A DNA stretch of 64,000 nucleotides, from contig NZ_CZRP01000012.1 of the NCBI RefSeq assembly GCF_001458115.1, positions 806,001-870,000 of the forward strand. Direction: 5' to 3'. This stretch comes from Gracilibacillus massiliensis (GTDB lineage Bacteria > Bacillota > Bacilli > Bacillales > Amphibacillaceae). The translations under genes and the position numbers were made by a program. Numbering within the stretch: the first letter of the stretch is position 1; the number at the start of each line of letters is the position of its first letter. Below the pieces are notes generated by a model that made no database searches, was not told the origin of the DNA, and saw only the letters and a program-made list of their open reading frames with translations. This document shows, piece after piece, positions 40,283 to 48,952 of the stretch.

Positions 40283-40867
40283 CTATTCATTTACTAACAA
40301 GTCACTATAATCTGCTGCAATTTCAGGATCCATTTCACCTAAAATTTCACCACGTATTTCTGGATCAAGTTCTCTTAACAGTGGTAATGCAACTGTATTT
40401 TCCATATTTTCAATAATTGGTGCAGCTGTCTTTGGTTTCATTGCAGAAAATGATTCAGTTAAACCCTGATATGCACTACTATCATCTGTATTTTCAGCTT
40501 TTTGTTGCTCAAGTTCCGCTAATTGAGTAGTAAGATTCTCTATTTCTTCCTCTAATTCTTCAATCGTGCTATCTTTTGATTGCACCTCAACTTGTACTGT
40601 TTCATATTGTTCCTCTAGGCTTGCAATCTCTTCTTCTTTTTTTGCCATGTTGTTCTGATATAATTCTTCTTGGTCGGTTGTTACACTTTCTTCGATAAAA
40701 GGAATTTTATTTAAAGTTTCTCTCGTATATTTGCTAATATCAATGCCCATCATATATAAGATAATGACTGTAATTAAACTAGCAAATAAAAGTGGGACTA
40801 AAATCACGATCAGCCATTGGAAAATTCCAGCTTTTTTTTCTTTGTTCTTAGATGGATTGGGAGCCAT
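40283..40867 (-). CDS. ylxF: MotE-family flagellar chaperone-like protein YlxF
   Basis: YlxF is a MotE-domain membrane protein found beside fliJ/fliK. The 194-aa protein has one N-terminal membrane helix (about 16-38), a long coiled coil (about 70-130) and a C-terminal MgtE-N-like segment (FSAMKPKTAAPIIENM, ALPLLRELDPEIRGEILGEM). The reading frame extends upstream into fliJ, but ATG at 40867 has AGGTGAAGAA just before it. Its role in stator or export function is inferred from the family. Confidence 0.9.
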   Translation of the reverse strand: MAPNPSKNKEKKAGIFQWLIVILVPLLFASLITVIILYMMGIDISKYTRETLNKIPFIEESVTTDQEELYQNNMAKKEEEIASLEEQYETVQVEVQSKDSTIEELEEEIENLTTQLAELEQQKAENTDDSSAYQGLTESFSAMKPKTAAPIIENMENTVALPLLRELDPEIRGEILGEMDPEIAADYSDLLVNE

Positions 40868-40871
40868 TTCT

Positions 40872-41318
40872 TCACCTATCCTTACTCTCTGAATACTTAC
40901 GAATGGACAATTCATCCATAAACATCAAGTCTTTTCTTTTTTCGTATTGGTTAAATTCGTTTTGTTTATTTTCCATTATTTTTTCGATCTTTTTCACTTC
41001 AATATATTGTTCTGTAACTTGCTCTTGCAATTGATTCATTTTCTTTCTAGCCTTTTCCACTTTTTGTTGTGTGTTTAATATACTAGGTGTAAGAAAGTCT
41101 AGATATTGATGATAGGATTGTAATGTCTCTACCTGCGATCTATCAGCTAAGGATTGTTTGTAACTCTCCTCTATTTTTTCTTTCTTTTTCAACAATTCAT
41201 ATAAGTTAGTAGCATATTGTTCAAACTGACCAGCAGCTTCTTGATACTTCAATTGAATTTCTTTTTTTTGGTTATCTTTTAAAAGTCTTATTTTTTCATA
41301 ACCTTCAAGTTGCTTCAT
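40872..41318 (-). CDS. fliJ: Flagellar export chaperone FliJ
   Basis: FliJ is the coiled-coil stalk linking the FliI ATPase ring to FlhA. The 148-aa protein is almost entirely helical and charged (KKKEKIEESYKQSLADRSQV, repeated KxxE patterns). Its start overlaps the fliI stop (TAATG). Order fliI-fliJ is universal, which supports the call despite weak sequence conservation. Confidence 0.93.
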   Translation of the reverse strand: MKQLEGYEKIRLLKDNQKKEIQLKYQEAAGQFEQYATNLYELLKKKEKIEESYKQSLADRSQVETLQSYHQYLDFLTPSILNTQQKVEKARKKMNQLQEQVTEQYIEVKKIEKIMENKQNEFNQYEKRKDLMFMDELSIRKYSESKDR

Positions 41319-42634
41319 TAGGAGGTACTCCTTTGTATCAATTGTTCTAATTGCGTAAAGCCGGCTTGGTCCTCAACATTTTCATCCATATCTTGTTTTA
41401 AAGCATTCATAATATGTGGTTGCAGTTGGATTGCTTCATCCACGCTTTTATTAGATCCTCTTTTGTAGGCGCCGATCTGAATCAATTCTTCATTATCATG
41501 ATAGGTGGCTAAAATAGTTCTTATTTTTTGAACAATATTCAACCTATTTTTTGATACAATTTCTGGCATAACCCTACTTACAGACTGAAGGACATTGATT
41601 GCTGGAAATTGACCTTTTTCTGCCAACTTTCGATCCAAAATAAAATGCCCGTCTAAAATACCTCTTGTTGTATCTGCTATTGGCTCATTAAAATCATCAC
41701 CATCAACTAACACCGTATAAAATGCTGTAATTGAACCATTCTTACTAGTACCTGTCCTTTCAAGTAACGAAGGTAATAAGGCGAAAACAGAAGGTGTGTA
41801 CCCTTTGGTTGTTGGTGGCTCTCCTATAGCAAGACCAATTTCCCGTTGTGCCATAGCAACTCTTGTTACTGAATCCATCATTAAATTAACGTTATATCCA
41901 AGATCACGAAAATATTCACTAATTGCTGTTGCTGTATAAGCACCCTTTATCCTCATTAGCGCTGATTGGTCTGAGGTTGCCACAACAACAATTGATTTCT
42001 TTAATCCTTCTGGACCTAAATCACGTTCAATGAATTCCTTTACTTCTCGTCCTCGCTCACCTATTAGTGCAATGACATTAATATCGGCACTACTATTTCG
42101 AGCTATCATACCGAGCAACGTACTTTTCCCGACACCACTACCTGCAAAAATCCCTATTCTTTGACCTTTTCCAACTGTTAACATCGAGTCTATTGCCTTT
42201 ACTCCAATTTGGATTGGCTCATTTATTCTAGGTCGCTCTAATGGATTAGGTGGTGATTGTTCTGTTGGATATTCTTTTAACCCTTTTGGTAAATTCGCTC
42301 CATCTAACATTTTGCCGGTAGAATCAATCACTTTGCCGATTAACGATCTACCAATCTTAATTTGTAAAGAGTGCTTTGTCGCCTCTACTAAACAACCAGA
42401 AGCAATGTTTTGCAATGAGGCGTATGGCATTAATAACACTTTCTCTTCATAAAAACCGATAACTTCTGCCATGATTTTCTCATTAGCCATCTTAGTATGG
42501 ATATAACAAACTTCTCCGATTCTTGCTTCAGGGCCTCTTGCTTCAATTAGTAACCCGACTACTCGATCTACTTTTCCATACCGTTTGTAAGAATCTACCC
42601 GTTCAATTTCATTGAGTATCATTTGTGTTTTCAC
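41318..42634 (-). CDS. fliI: Flagellum-specific ATPase FliI
   Basis: FliI is the F1-beta-like ATPase of the export apparatus. The 438-aa protein has Walker A GSGVGKST near residue 168, ALIGERGREVKEF, Walker B LMMDSVTRVAMAQRE and a C-terminal helical domain. GTG at 42634 is preferred because GGAGGAG is 7-9 nt upstream; the first ATG is four codons later. It overlaps fliH by 26 bp. Confidence 0.98.
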   Translation of the reverse strand: MKTQMILNEIERVDSYKRYGKVDRVVGLLIEARGPEARIGEVCYIHTKMANEKIMAEVIGFYEEKVLLMPYASLQNIASGCLVEATKHSLQIKIGRSLIGKVIDSTGKMLDGANLPKGLKEYPTEQSPPNPLERPRINEPIQIGVKAIDSMLTVGKGQRIGIFAGSGVGKSTLLGMIARNSSADINVIALIGERGREVKEFIERDLGPEGLKKSIVVVATSDQSALMRIKGAYTATAISEYFRDLGYNVNLMMDSVTRVAMAQREIGLAIGEPPTTKGYTPSVFALLPSLLERTGTSKNGSITAFYTVLVDGDDFNEPIADTTRGILDGHFILDRKLAEKGQFPAINVLQSVSRVMPEIVSKNRLNIVQKIRTILATYHDNEELIQIGAYKRGSNKSVDEAIQLQPHIMNALKQDMDENVEDQAGFTQLEQLIQRSTS

Positions 42635-43379
42635 GTGTGATCTCCTCCACTACATGAAAAAGTCTAGTTCTTATTTCTTCCAACTGCGTATCAAGAGAAG
42701 CTTCAATTCTGCCGTAAGGCGTTTCAATTAAAATTTGTTCTTCTGTCAGATCTACAGAAGGATAAATCATGAATTCCATTTGATTATGAAGAATCGAGCT
42801 AAGTTCATCTTTATTTTCTAACAAGAGAGCATAATATTTACTTGAAACCAACAATTTTATTTGCGGATGATCTTTCACTTGATTTATTAATGTTTGAGCT
42901 ATCCCTATGAATTTAGTAGGGTCTTCTTCTAACGTCTGATGAAGAACTTTTTCCGATGTTGCCATTGCAATTTCTAGTACTGTCTCGTCACTCTCGGCGA
43001 CAATTTTGTAATACTCTTGCTTAGCGTTGTCTAATACATCTGTTGCTTCTGTAATAATCGATTGGTATTGGGCCAGGCTATCTTTTTGCCCTTGTTCAAA
43101 CCCTTGTTGATATCCTTCTTGCTGGGCTTGTTCGATATATTGTAATTTTTCTTCTTTCCAGTTTTCTTTTGCTTCTGTAATTTCTTTGTTTGTTGCTTCT
43201 TGTAATTGCTGCGTTTCTTCTTTTACCTTATCAAGCTGTGTTTTAGCTGATTCTATTTGTTTATAGATTTTTTGCAGTTGATTTTCTGCTTCTTCTTCGG
43301 AATAGTCATATGTTGGTACATCTATCTTACGTATTTGAATTTGCCTTTTAGGTAGTGTATTATCAAACAATAATATCAT
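42609..43379 (-). CDS. fliH: Flagellar assembly protein FliH
   Basis: FliH regulates FliI and links it to the C-ring. The 256-aa protein has an N-terminal coiled coil with many Gln/Glu residues (about 25-100), a GYQQGFEQGQ stretch and a C-terminal V-ATPase-E-like domain (LEIAMATSEKVLHQTL, VSSKYYALL). ATG at 43379 is chosen with GAGGTG 6 nt upstream, overlapping the end of fliG; a TTG start eight codons earlier is less likely. Confidence 0.93.
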   Translation of the reverse strand: MILLFDNTLPKRQIQIRKIDVPTYDYSEEEAENQLQKIYKQIESAKTQLDKVKEETQQLQEATNKEITEAKENWKEEKLQYIEQAQQEGYQQGFEQGQKDSLAQYQSIITEATDVLDNAKQEYYKIVAESDETVLEIAMATSEKVLHQTLEEDPTKFIGIAQTLINQVKDHPQIKLLVSSKYYALLLENKDELSSILHNQMEFMIYPSVDLTEEQILIETPYGRIEASLDTQLEEIRTRLFHVVEEITRENTNDTQ

Positions 43380-44373
43380 CCCCTCCACCTCTGGCAATGA
43401 CAATTTCTCCCACTTCTTCTAAACGTCTAATCGTAGAAACAATTCTTGACTGTGCCTCTTCAACATCACGCAGGCGAACAGGTCCCATAAATTCCATTTC
43501 TTCTTTAAAGGTTTCCGCCATTCGAGTAGACATGTTATTAAAGACAATTTCTTTAACCTCATCACTTCCAACTTTAAGCGATAGCCTTAAATCATCATTT
43601 TCCACTTCTCGAATCACACGCTGAATTGCACGATTATCAAGCGTAACAATGTCTTCAAATACAAACATTCTTTTCTTAATCTCTTCAGCAAGTTCTGGAT
43701 CGTCGATTTCTAAGGTGTCTAAAATCGTTCTTTCTGTACTGCGATCTACACCATTTAAGACTTCCACTACAGCTTGAATTCCACCAGTTTGTGTATAATC
43801 TTGTGAAACGGTAGTAGATAACTTTCTCTCTAGAATTTGCTCGACTTCCGCAATAATTTCTGGTGAAGTCGAATCCATTACAGCTATTCTTTTGGCAATA
43901 TCTGCTTGCATTTCTTGTGGTAATTCTGACAGGATTTGTGCTGACTGTTCAGAATCCAAATAAGATAAAACAAGTGCAATTGTTTGCGGGTGTTCATTTT
44001 GAATAAAATTAATAATTTGACCTGGTTCTGCTTTTCTTGCAAAGTCGAATGGTTTCACCTGCAAAGAAGATGTTAATCGATTAAGAAGTTCTCCAGCCTT
44101 CTCTTCTCCTAATGCTTTTTCTAGAACTGTTTTTGCATAACTAATCCCACCTTGTGAGATATAGTCCTGTGCCATAGCTATTTCATGAAATTGTTCTAAA
44201 ATTTCATCTTTTTGTGATCCTTCTACTTTTTTTACGGATGAAATTTCTAATGTTAATTTTTCGATCTCTTCGGGTGTTAAATGTTTATAAACTTGTGCAG
44301 AAACATCTGGACCTAAAGAGATTAATAGAATAGCAGCTTTTTGTTTTCCAGTAAGTTGTTGTCTCTTTGCCAT
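43363..44373 (-). CDS. fliG: Flagellar motor switch protein FliG
   Basis: FliG generates torque with the stator and sits between the MS-ring and FliM. The 336-aa protein has FliG N, middle (EHPQTIALVLSYLDSEQSAQ) and C domains (MFVFEDIVTLDNRAIQRVIREVE), and ends IVIARGGGDDIIV. The family charged residues in the torque helix are present. It follows fliF by 15 bp. Confidence 0.98.
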   Translation of the reverse strand: MAKRQQLTGKQKAAILLISLGPDVSAQVYKHLTPEEIEKLTLEISSVKKVEGSQKDEILEQFHEIAMAQDYISQGGISYAKTVLEKALGEEKAGELLNRLTSSLQVKPFDFARKAEPGQIINFIQNEHPQTIALVLSYLDSEQSAQILSELPQEMQADIAKRIAVMDSTSPEIIAEVEQILERKLSTTVSQDYTQTGGIQAVVEVLNGVDRSTERTILDTLEIDDPELAEEIKKRMFVFEDIVTLDNRAIQRVIREVENDDLRLSLKVGSDEVKEIVFNNMSTRMAETFKEEMEFMGPVRLRDVEEAQSRIVSTIRRLEEVGEIVIARGGGDDIIV

Positions 44374-44388
44374 GCTAATTAACCTCCT

Positions 44389-45984
44389 TTAATCCTCTGA
44401 AATCCAACTTCTTAACAATTTAGCAAACTCCTCTGGTTTATCTTGAGCATATTTTTCAAGTTGTTTACGCCTTACAGATGAGTCTGAGTCATCTGTATGT
44501 GTAATTGGTGGAATATCTTGTTCTTGAACCTCTGTTGTCTCAACTTCTTCCACGACTTCTTCTGTTTGACGTTTTCTCCTTAGCATGATCATTAAAACGA
44601 TGACAGCAACTAAGAGAATTCCTCCAACAACATATACCCATGTTGGAATAGCTGGAGTTACCGTTGTGTTAGGCGTTTTATTTGTTCCTTCAAATGGTTG
44701 CAGAACAATTGATACTTTCTCTTCTGGTGCAATTTCACCATAAGATTTATCAATCGATGTTGTGATTATCGAATCTAAAATCGACGCTACACTTTCTTCC
44801 ACTTGAGCTTGTTCTTGTGGAGTTAATTCCTCCACTTCACCATTTTCTAATTCTCTCGTATTATCGATCGCTACCTGAATTCCTAAATCTCTAATTTTAT
44901 ATGGACTTTCTACAATATCTCGTTGGATTCGATTAAACTCATTATTAACTGATTCTTTCACCAATTCATAATCGCCAACATTTCCATCGAGTCCAGCCGG
45001 ATAATTCGCAATTTCACCCTCTTCAACACCCGCAGCACCATCTTCTGGTTGAGCCCCTGTAAACGATTCAGTGATTGTTTCGACACTGACTGGTAGCGTA
45101 TCATTTTCTTCATCCACAGGTTCCACTAACTGTTCAGTACGTTGCTCTTGTGTATAATCGATATCAGCTGTCGCAGAAATAGCTACTTTATTCATACCTA
45201 TCATTGAACCTAACATACGTTGAACACGTCGTTCGATATCTTTCTCAATATCACTTTTAATTTGTTGTTGAGATGTATATGTATCTCCACTCGCAAAAGA
45301 ATTTTCATTATTTAAATCAAAATACTCAAAATGTTGATTCATAATGACGATATTATCAGTAGGTAGATTAGGTATTGATTTTGATACCAAATGATAAAGT
45401 GTGCTGATTTGTGTAGGTTCAAATTGATAACCTGGTTGTGTTTCAATCACAATCGATGCAGTTGCCTCCTGTTGTTGATCGTTAATAAAAACTGGATCTT
45501 CTGGCATGTTTATCATAACCTCTGCAGCCTGAATTCCATTGATTTGAGTAATTAGTGTTGATAATTCAGTTTGCATTGCATCGAGTTTCATGACATCAAA
45601 TTCATTATCTGTCACACCCCAGGAACTATTTTCAGCAAAGAAGGAATAGTCAATACTACCACTATCAGGTATTCCTTGAGCAGCTAAGTCTACTAACAGT
45701 GAATCTGCACTTGCTTCAGGAACTTGTACAGCAGTTCCATTTGCTGTGATATCATAAGCTACACCTCTAACATCTAATTCTTGCTTGATTTGACCAACTT
45801 CCGGTAAGGATAAATCATTGTACAATGTTACCATTGCACCTTTTGAAGTCGTCAATACCGTCGTAAGAATAATTAGAGCTAGTAATAAAGCTATTCCGCC
45901 AAAAAGTAACCCTTTTTGCAATTTGGACATCGATGCGTAATATGTAGTTACTTTTTCCTTGTATCGTTTGAATTTCTCGTTCAT
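44389..45984 (-). CDS. fliF: Flagellar MS-ring protein FliF
   Basis: FliF forms the MS-ring that seeds the basal body. The 531-aa protein has two membrane helices (about 24-45 and 445-466), the YscJ-like ring domain (VTLYNDLSLPEVGQIKQEL), and a C-terminal cytoplasmic FliG-binding peptide ending FAKLLRSWISED. It follows fliE by 43 bp. Confidence 0.98.
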   Translation of the reverse strand: MNEKFKRYKEKVTTYYASMSKLQKGLLFGGIALLLALIILTTVLTTSKGAMVTLYNDLSLPEVGQIKQELDVRGVAYDITANGTAVQVPEASADSLLVDLAAQGIPDSGSIDYSFFAENSSWGVTDNEFDVMKLDAMQTELSTLITQINGIQAAEVMINMPEDPVFINDQQQEATASIVIETQPGYQFEPTQISTLYHLVSKSIPNLPTDNIVIMNQHFEYFDLNNENSFASGDTYTSQQQIKSDIEKDIERRVQRMLGSMIGMNKVAISATADIDYTQEQRTEQLVEPVDEENDTLPVSVETITESFTGAQPEDGAAGVEEGEIANYPAGLDGNVGDYELVKESVNNEFNRIQRDIVESPYKIRDLGIQVAIDNTRELENGEVEELTPQEQAQVEESVASILDSIITTSIDKSYGEIAPEEKVSIVLQPFEGTNKTPNTTVTPAIPTWVYVVGGILLVAVIVLMIMLRRKRQTEEVVEEVETTEVQEQDIPPITHTDDSDSSVRRKQLEKYAQDKPEEFAKLLRSWISED

Positions 45985-46027
45985 TTTGTGCCCCCAAAAT
46001 CATTACTTGCTTACAACTATTTAACTA

Positions 46028-46330
46028 TTATACTTGCATTCTCATTACTTCGTTGTAGGCATCGACTACTTTTTTCTGAACTTGCACACCCGTTTGTAAC
46101 ATAATACTTGATTTTTGAGCAGTAACCATAACATCATGGAGATCATCAATTTCACCTTTTGCAAGTGCTTCTGTTTTTTGGTCTGAAGCTTTTTGTGCAC
46201 TGTTGATATTGTTAATTGCTTCTTTAAGGTTATTTGCAAAAGCTTGTTGTGATTCACCAACTGTTTGTTGCTCATTTGTATGTATTTGATTAGGATTAGA
46301 TTGAATATTTTGTAAGGAATAGATGTTCAT
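46028..46330 (-). CDS. fliE: Flagellar hook-basal body protein FliE
   Basis: FliE is the adaptor between MS-ring and rod. The 100-aa protein has the family C-terminus ALAKGEIDDLHDVMVTAQKSSIMLQTGVQVQKKVVDAYNEVMRMQV (quoted here in parts: GEIDDLHDVMVTAQKSSI and VVDAYNEVMRMQV). It lies between flgC and fliF. Confidence 0.97.
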   Translation of the reverse strand: MNIYSLQNIQSNPNQIHTNEQQTVGESQQAFANNLKEAINNINSAQKASDQKTEALAKGEIDDLHDVMVTAQKSSIMLQTGVQVQKKVVDAYNEVMRMQV

Positions 46331-46356
46331 TGCTGTTTTCCTCCTTTTCCATTAAG

Positions 46357-46812
46357 TTACTTACCGATTTCCAATGCCTTCATTAACATTGTCTTAGATG
46401 CATTTAAGGATGTGACATTTGCCTCATAAGATCGGGTGGCGCTCATCATATCCACCATTTCTTTCAATGGATCAACATTAGGCATTTCCACATAACCATC
46501 CTCATTTGCATCAGGGTGATTAGGATTAAATACAAGTTTAAATGGTTCATCATCTTCTGCAATTTCTGTGACTTTGACACCAGAGCCTTCGTCTTGACTT
46601 CCGTAGGTCGATCGTTGGAGAATTGAAGAAAAACTTTGATCTTTCGGAGAAAAAACAGTCATTTTTCTACGATATGGTTCATATTCACCATCTTCATTAA
46701 TAGTTGCTCTCGTACTATCCATATTTGCAATATTAGATGAAATGGTATCCATTCTCAGTCTTTGAGCGGTCAGACCACTAGCGCTTGTATTAATCCCATT
46801 AAAAATCGACAT
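46357..46812 (-). CDS. flgC: Flagellar proximal rod protein FlgC
   Basis: FlgC is a rod subunit. The 151-aa protein has the rod signature SNIANMDSTRATI near the N-terminus and the C-terminal helix VDMMSATRSYEANVTSLNAS. It follows flgB by 2 bp. Confidence 0.97.
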   Translation of the reverse strand: MSIFNGINTSASGLTAQRLRMDTISSNIANMDSTRATINEDGEYEPYRRKMTVFSPKDQSFSSILQRSTYGSQDEGSGVKVTEIAEDDEPFKLVFNPNHPDANEDGYVEMPNVDPLKEMVDMMSATRSYEANVTSLNASKTMLMKALEIGK

Positions 46813-46814
46813 AC

Positions 46815-47207
46815 TTAATTGCCCCCTCTTATGACGCTTTGTAAACTATTAAATTTTCCATTGATACGATCCACTAGTGCTTGGTAATAAATTTGATTTT
46901 TAGCTAATTCTGACATTTCTTTATCAATATCGACGTTATTACCATTATGGTTATACATAGTAGAACGATCTGTAGTGACTTTAATCCCAGAATTATTTGT
47001 CGAAAAAGGAAGATGTCTTTCGTTTGTTTGTTTCGCTTCGAATTGATTCGACAATTGATTTTTAAGTACTTCGTTAAATTGAACATTTTTAGCTTTATAA
47101 TTTGGTGTATCTGCATTAGAAATATTATGTGCAATAGCTCTATTTTTTACAGTTGCATAATTTAATGAATTCTCTAACGTTTGAATGGTACCTGAGAATA
47201 ATGACAT
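46815..47207 (-). CDS. flgB: Flagellar proximal rod protein FlgB
   Basis: FlgB is a rod subunit and the first gene of fla/che. The 130-aa protein has HNISNADTPNYKAKNVQF near the N-terminus and a C-terminal helix (YYQALVDRINGKFNSLQSVI). The start has GGAGG. The promoter is about 60 bp upstream. In B. subtilis flgB lies just after codY; here a 952-bp gap separates them. Confidence 0.97.
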   Translation of the reverse strand: MSLFSGTIQTLENSLNYATVKNRAIAHNISNADTPNYKAKNVQFNEVLKNQLSNQFEAKQTNERHLPFSTNNSGIKVTTDRSTMYNHNGNNVDIDKEMSELAKNQIYYQALVDRINGKFNSLQSVIRGGN

Positions 47208-47266
47208 TATAGAGAACCTCCATTTTTTTAAAATTAACCGTCACAAAAATTACTTATCTATCGAAT

Positions 47267-47295
47267 ATTGTATGATAAATAATAAGAACTGTCTA
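47267..47295 (-). promoter_or_regulatory. Sigma-A promoter of the fla/che operon
   Basis: TAGACA (47290-47295) and TACAAT (47267-47272) are 17 nt apart, giving a leader of about 53 nt before flgB. Each hexamer is 5/6 of consensus. I looked for a SigD promoter (TAAA, 15 nt, GCCGATAT) in the same gap and found only partial -10 matches such as GACGATAA near 47300, without a matching -35. Confidence 0.7.
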
Positions 47296-47371
47296 TGACT
47301 TATCGTCATATTCTTACTAAAGTAGGGTTATTTTTTTATGAACTTAGGTCTAAAGTCTAGTTTTTTGCTTG

Positions 47372-47386
47372 TTTTTTGTGAAAATT
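47372..47386. promoter_or_regulatory. Candidate CodY-binding box upstream of fla/che
   Basis: The 15-nt site TTTTTTGTGAAAATT matches the CodY consensus AATTTTCWGAAAATT with three mismatches, about 77 bp upstream of the fla/che -35. CodY is known to repress fla/che in B. subtilis, and codY lies next door here. The region is AT-rich, so chance matches are possible. Confidence 0.4.
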
Positions 47387-47600
47387 TGATAGTAAATGTC
47401 GAAGAAGGACTTATGTGTGAGAAAAACTATCTGTTAGTGATTAAACATGCATAAAAGAAGAGATGACATAATGATAGGATAATGTAAATTGTAAAGGTTT
47501 TAAAAATTGATTTGAATGAGGATTAGTTAAAGGTAGCTTACGTATCGATTCATAATCTTGAAAAGTAAGAAAAACCGGGATAAGCCCACCCGCTCCTTTT

Positions 47601-47763
47601 TAGTAGTAATTTTGAAATGGATAATAGATTTAACACCTGCTTCGGCTTGCCCACTTCGCTTTCCAAGGGGCGTGTCTTCAGCTAACTTTTGTAAAGTGAA
47701 CTTCAGATCACGCTGATCCCTCAGGAGTCGAAGTGGCCGCCTGCGCTAAATAATTCGCTACAA
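47601..47763 (-). repeat. Structured palindromic repeat A1 (minus orientation)
   Basis: This is one of six related elements in the window. Read on the minus strand it starts near AGCGCAGG (47742-47749), has an outer stem CCACTTCG/CGAAGTGG, an inner GCGTG/CACGC stem, the conserved block ending AAAGTTAGCTGAAG, and a short apical stem ACTTT/AAAGT. A tail TTTCAAAATTAC is shared with B1. No coding frame or terminator T-run is supported. It pairs with A2, whose 5' end faces it. Confidence 0.8.
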
Positions 47764-47837
47764 TGGGTATAAGTAGTGGTATAGCGACTTTTATCTCATA
47801 TTGTTTATAAACCTCGAGAAGTTAGCTGTCACAAACG

Positions 47838-48075
47838 TTGTAGAACCACTTTATAGCGTAGGCCGTCCGCTTCCACTCCTGTGGCATCCGTTTTCCCTGA
47901 AGATCCACTTTTTTGAGCGGTTTCTGCTCGAAAAAGTTAGCTGAAGGGAAAACGCCACTGCATAGAAAACACTACGAAAGCTTGATTGAGTAGATGTTGC
48001 ACTTGTGCCTGTGGTAAAAGGGAAGTGGACAGCCGGAGCGGTGGATTCATATACACTACAATTCAAAATGACTAC
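47838..48075 (+). repeat. Structured palindromic repeat A2 (plus orientation, interrupted)
   Basis: It begins TTGTAGAACC...AGCGTAGG, with GAAGATCCACTTT and AAAGTTAGCTGAAG blocks. The apical stem is 12 bp with one U-G pair (47907-47918 with 47926-47937). An inner GTTTTCCC/GGGAAAAC stem is perfect. The 3' arm is split by about 53 extra bases (47961-48013) before GGAAGTGGACAGCCGGAGCG. The tail ATTCAAAATGACTA resembles the tails of A1 and B1. Confidence 0.8.
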
Positions 48076-48125
48076 ATTGATAACAAATGCCTTGATACCG
48101 CGGATTATATACTTTACTTGCTTAT

Positions 48126-48157
48126 AAAAAAAGACCGGGTAAATCCGGTCTTTTTTT
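48126..48157 (-). terminator. Intrinsic terminator after codY
   Basis: A 13-bp stem (48126-48138 with 48145-48157) made of seven A/T pairs plus GACCGG/CCGGTC ends in seven T on both strands, 2 nt after the codY stop. It would separate codY from fla/che. Confidence 0.92.
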
Positions 48158-48159
48158 AC

Positions 48160-48936
48160 TTAGAATTGGCGATGGTTTAATTCGTGTAAAAATTTGTCAT
48201 TTAGTACTTTTATATACGTTCCCTTCATACCTAATGACCTAGATTCAATTACACCGGCACTTTCTAATTTTCTTAATGCATTAACGATAACCGAACGAGT
48301 AATCCCTACACGATCAGCAATTTTGCTCGCTACTAATAATCCTTCATTACCATCTAGCTCTTCAAAAATATGCACAATTGCTTCAAGTTCACTATACGAT
48401 AATGAACTTATCGCCATTTGCACAACGGCAGTACTTCTTGCCTCTTTTTCTATTTCTTCTGTTTTTTCGTGTAGTATTTCCATACCGACCACGGTTGCAC
48501 CGTATTCTCCAAGAACTAGATCATCATCTTTAAAGCTATCAGACAACCGACTTAATATTAGTGTTCCTAAACGTTGTCCGCCACCAATAATAGGCACAAT
48601 CGTTGTTAAGCCATTTTGAAACAAGTCACGATTCTCTATCGGGAATGCTGTATATTCGCTATCAATAGTTAAATTAGTTGTAGTTGTCGTAATATTAAAT
48701 AAGTTTTCGGTATAGTTTTCCGGAAATTGTCTTTCTTCCAACATTTTTTTCATCCGATCATTTTCAATCTGTTGGTTAATCGAAAAACCTAATAGTTTCC
48801 CTTTTCTACTGACAATAAAAATGTTTGCTCCGATTACATCTCGTAACGTTTTAGACATGTCAGTGAAATCAACGGATTTTCCTTGTGTTTTTTGAAGCAT
48901 AGCATTAATTTCTCTAGTTTTTTCTAATAATTGCAT
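48160..48936 (-). CDS. codY: GTP-sensing transcriptional regulator CodY
   Basis: CodY represses nutrient-scavenging and motility genes when GTP and branched-chain amino acids are plentiful. The 258-aa protein has the N-terminal GAF domain and a C-terminal winged helix with the conserved [40 protein letters not shown] (quoted in parts). ATG at 48936 with GGTGA upstream is chosen over TTG five codons earlier; it gives the standard [10 protein letters not shown] start. It ends the xerC-hslV-hslU-codY operon. Confidence 0.98.
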   Translation of the reverse strand: MQLLEKTREINAMLQKTQGKSVDFTDMSKTLRDVIGANIFIVSRKGKLLGFSINQQIENDRMKKMLEERQFPENYTENLFNITTTTTNLTIDSEYTAFPIENRDLFQNGLTTIVPIIGGGQRLGTLILSRLSDSFKDDDLVLGEYGATVVGMEILHEKTEEIEKEARSTAVVQMAISSLSYSELEAIVHIFEELDGNEGLLVASKIADRVGITRSVIVNALRKLESAGVIESRSLGMKGTYIKVLNDKFLHELNHRQF

Positions 48937-48952
48937 TTTTTCACCATCCAAG

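Noticed and set aside
47851-48180. Small open frames across repeat A2 and the codY terminator
   Set aside because: They run through hairpin arms and a terminator and have no ribosome site.
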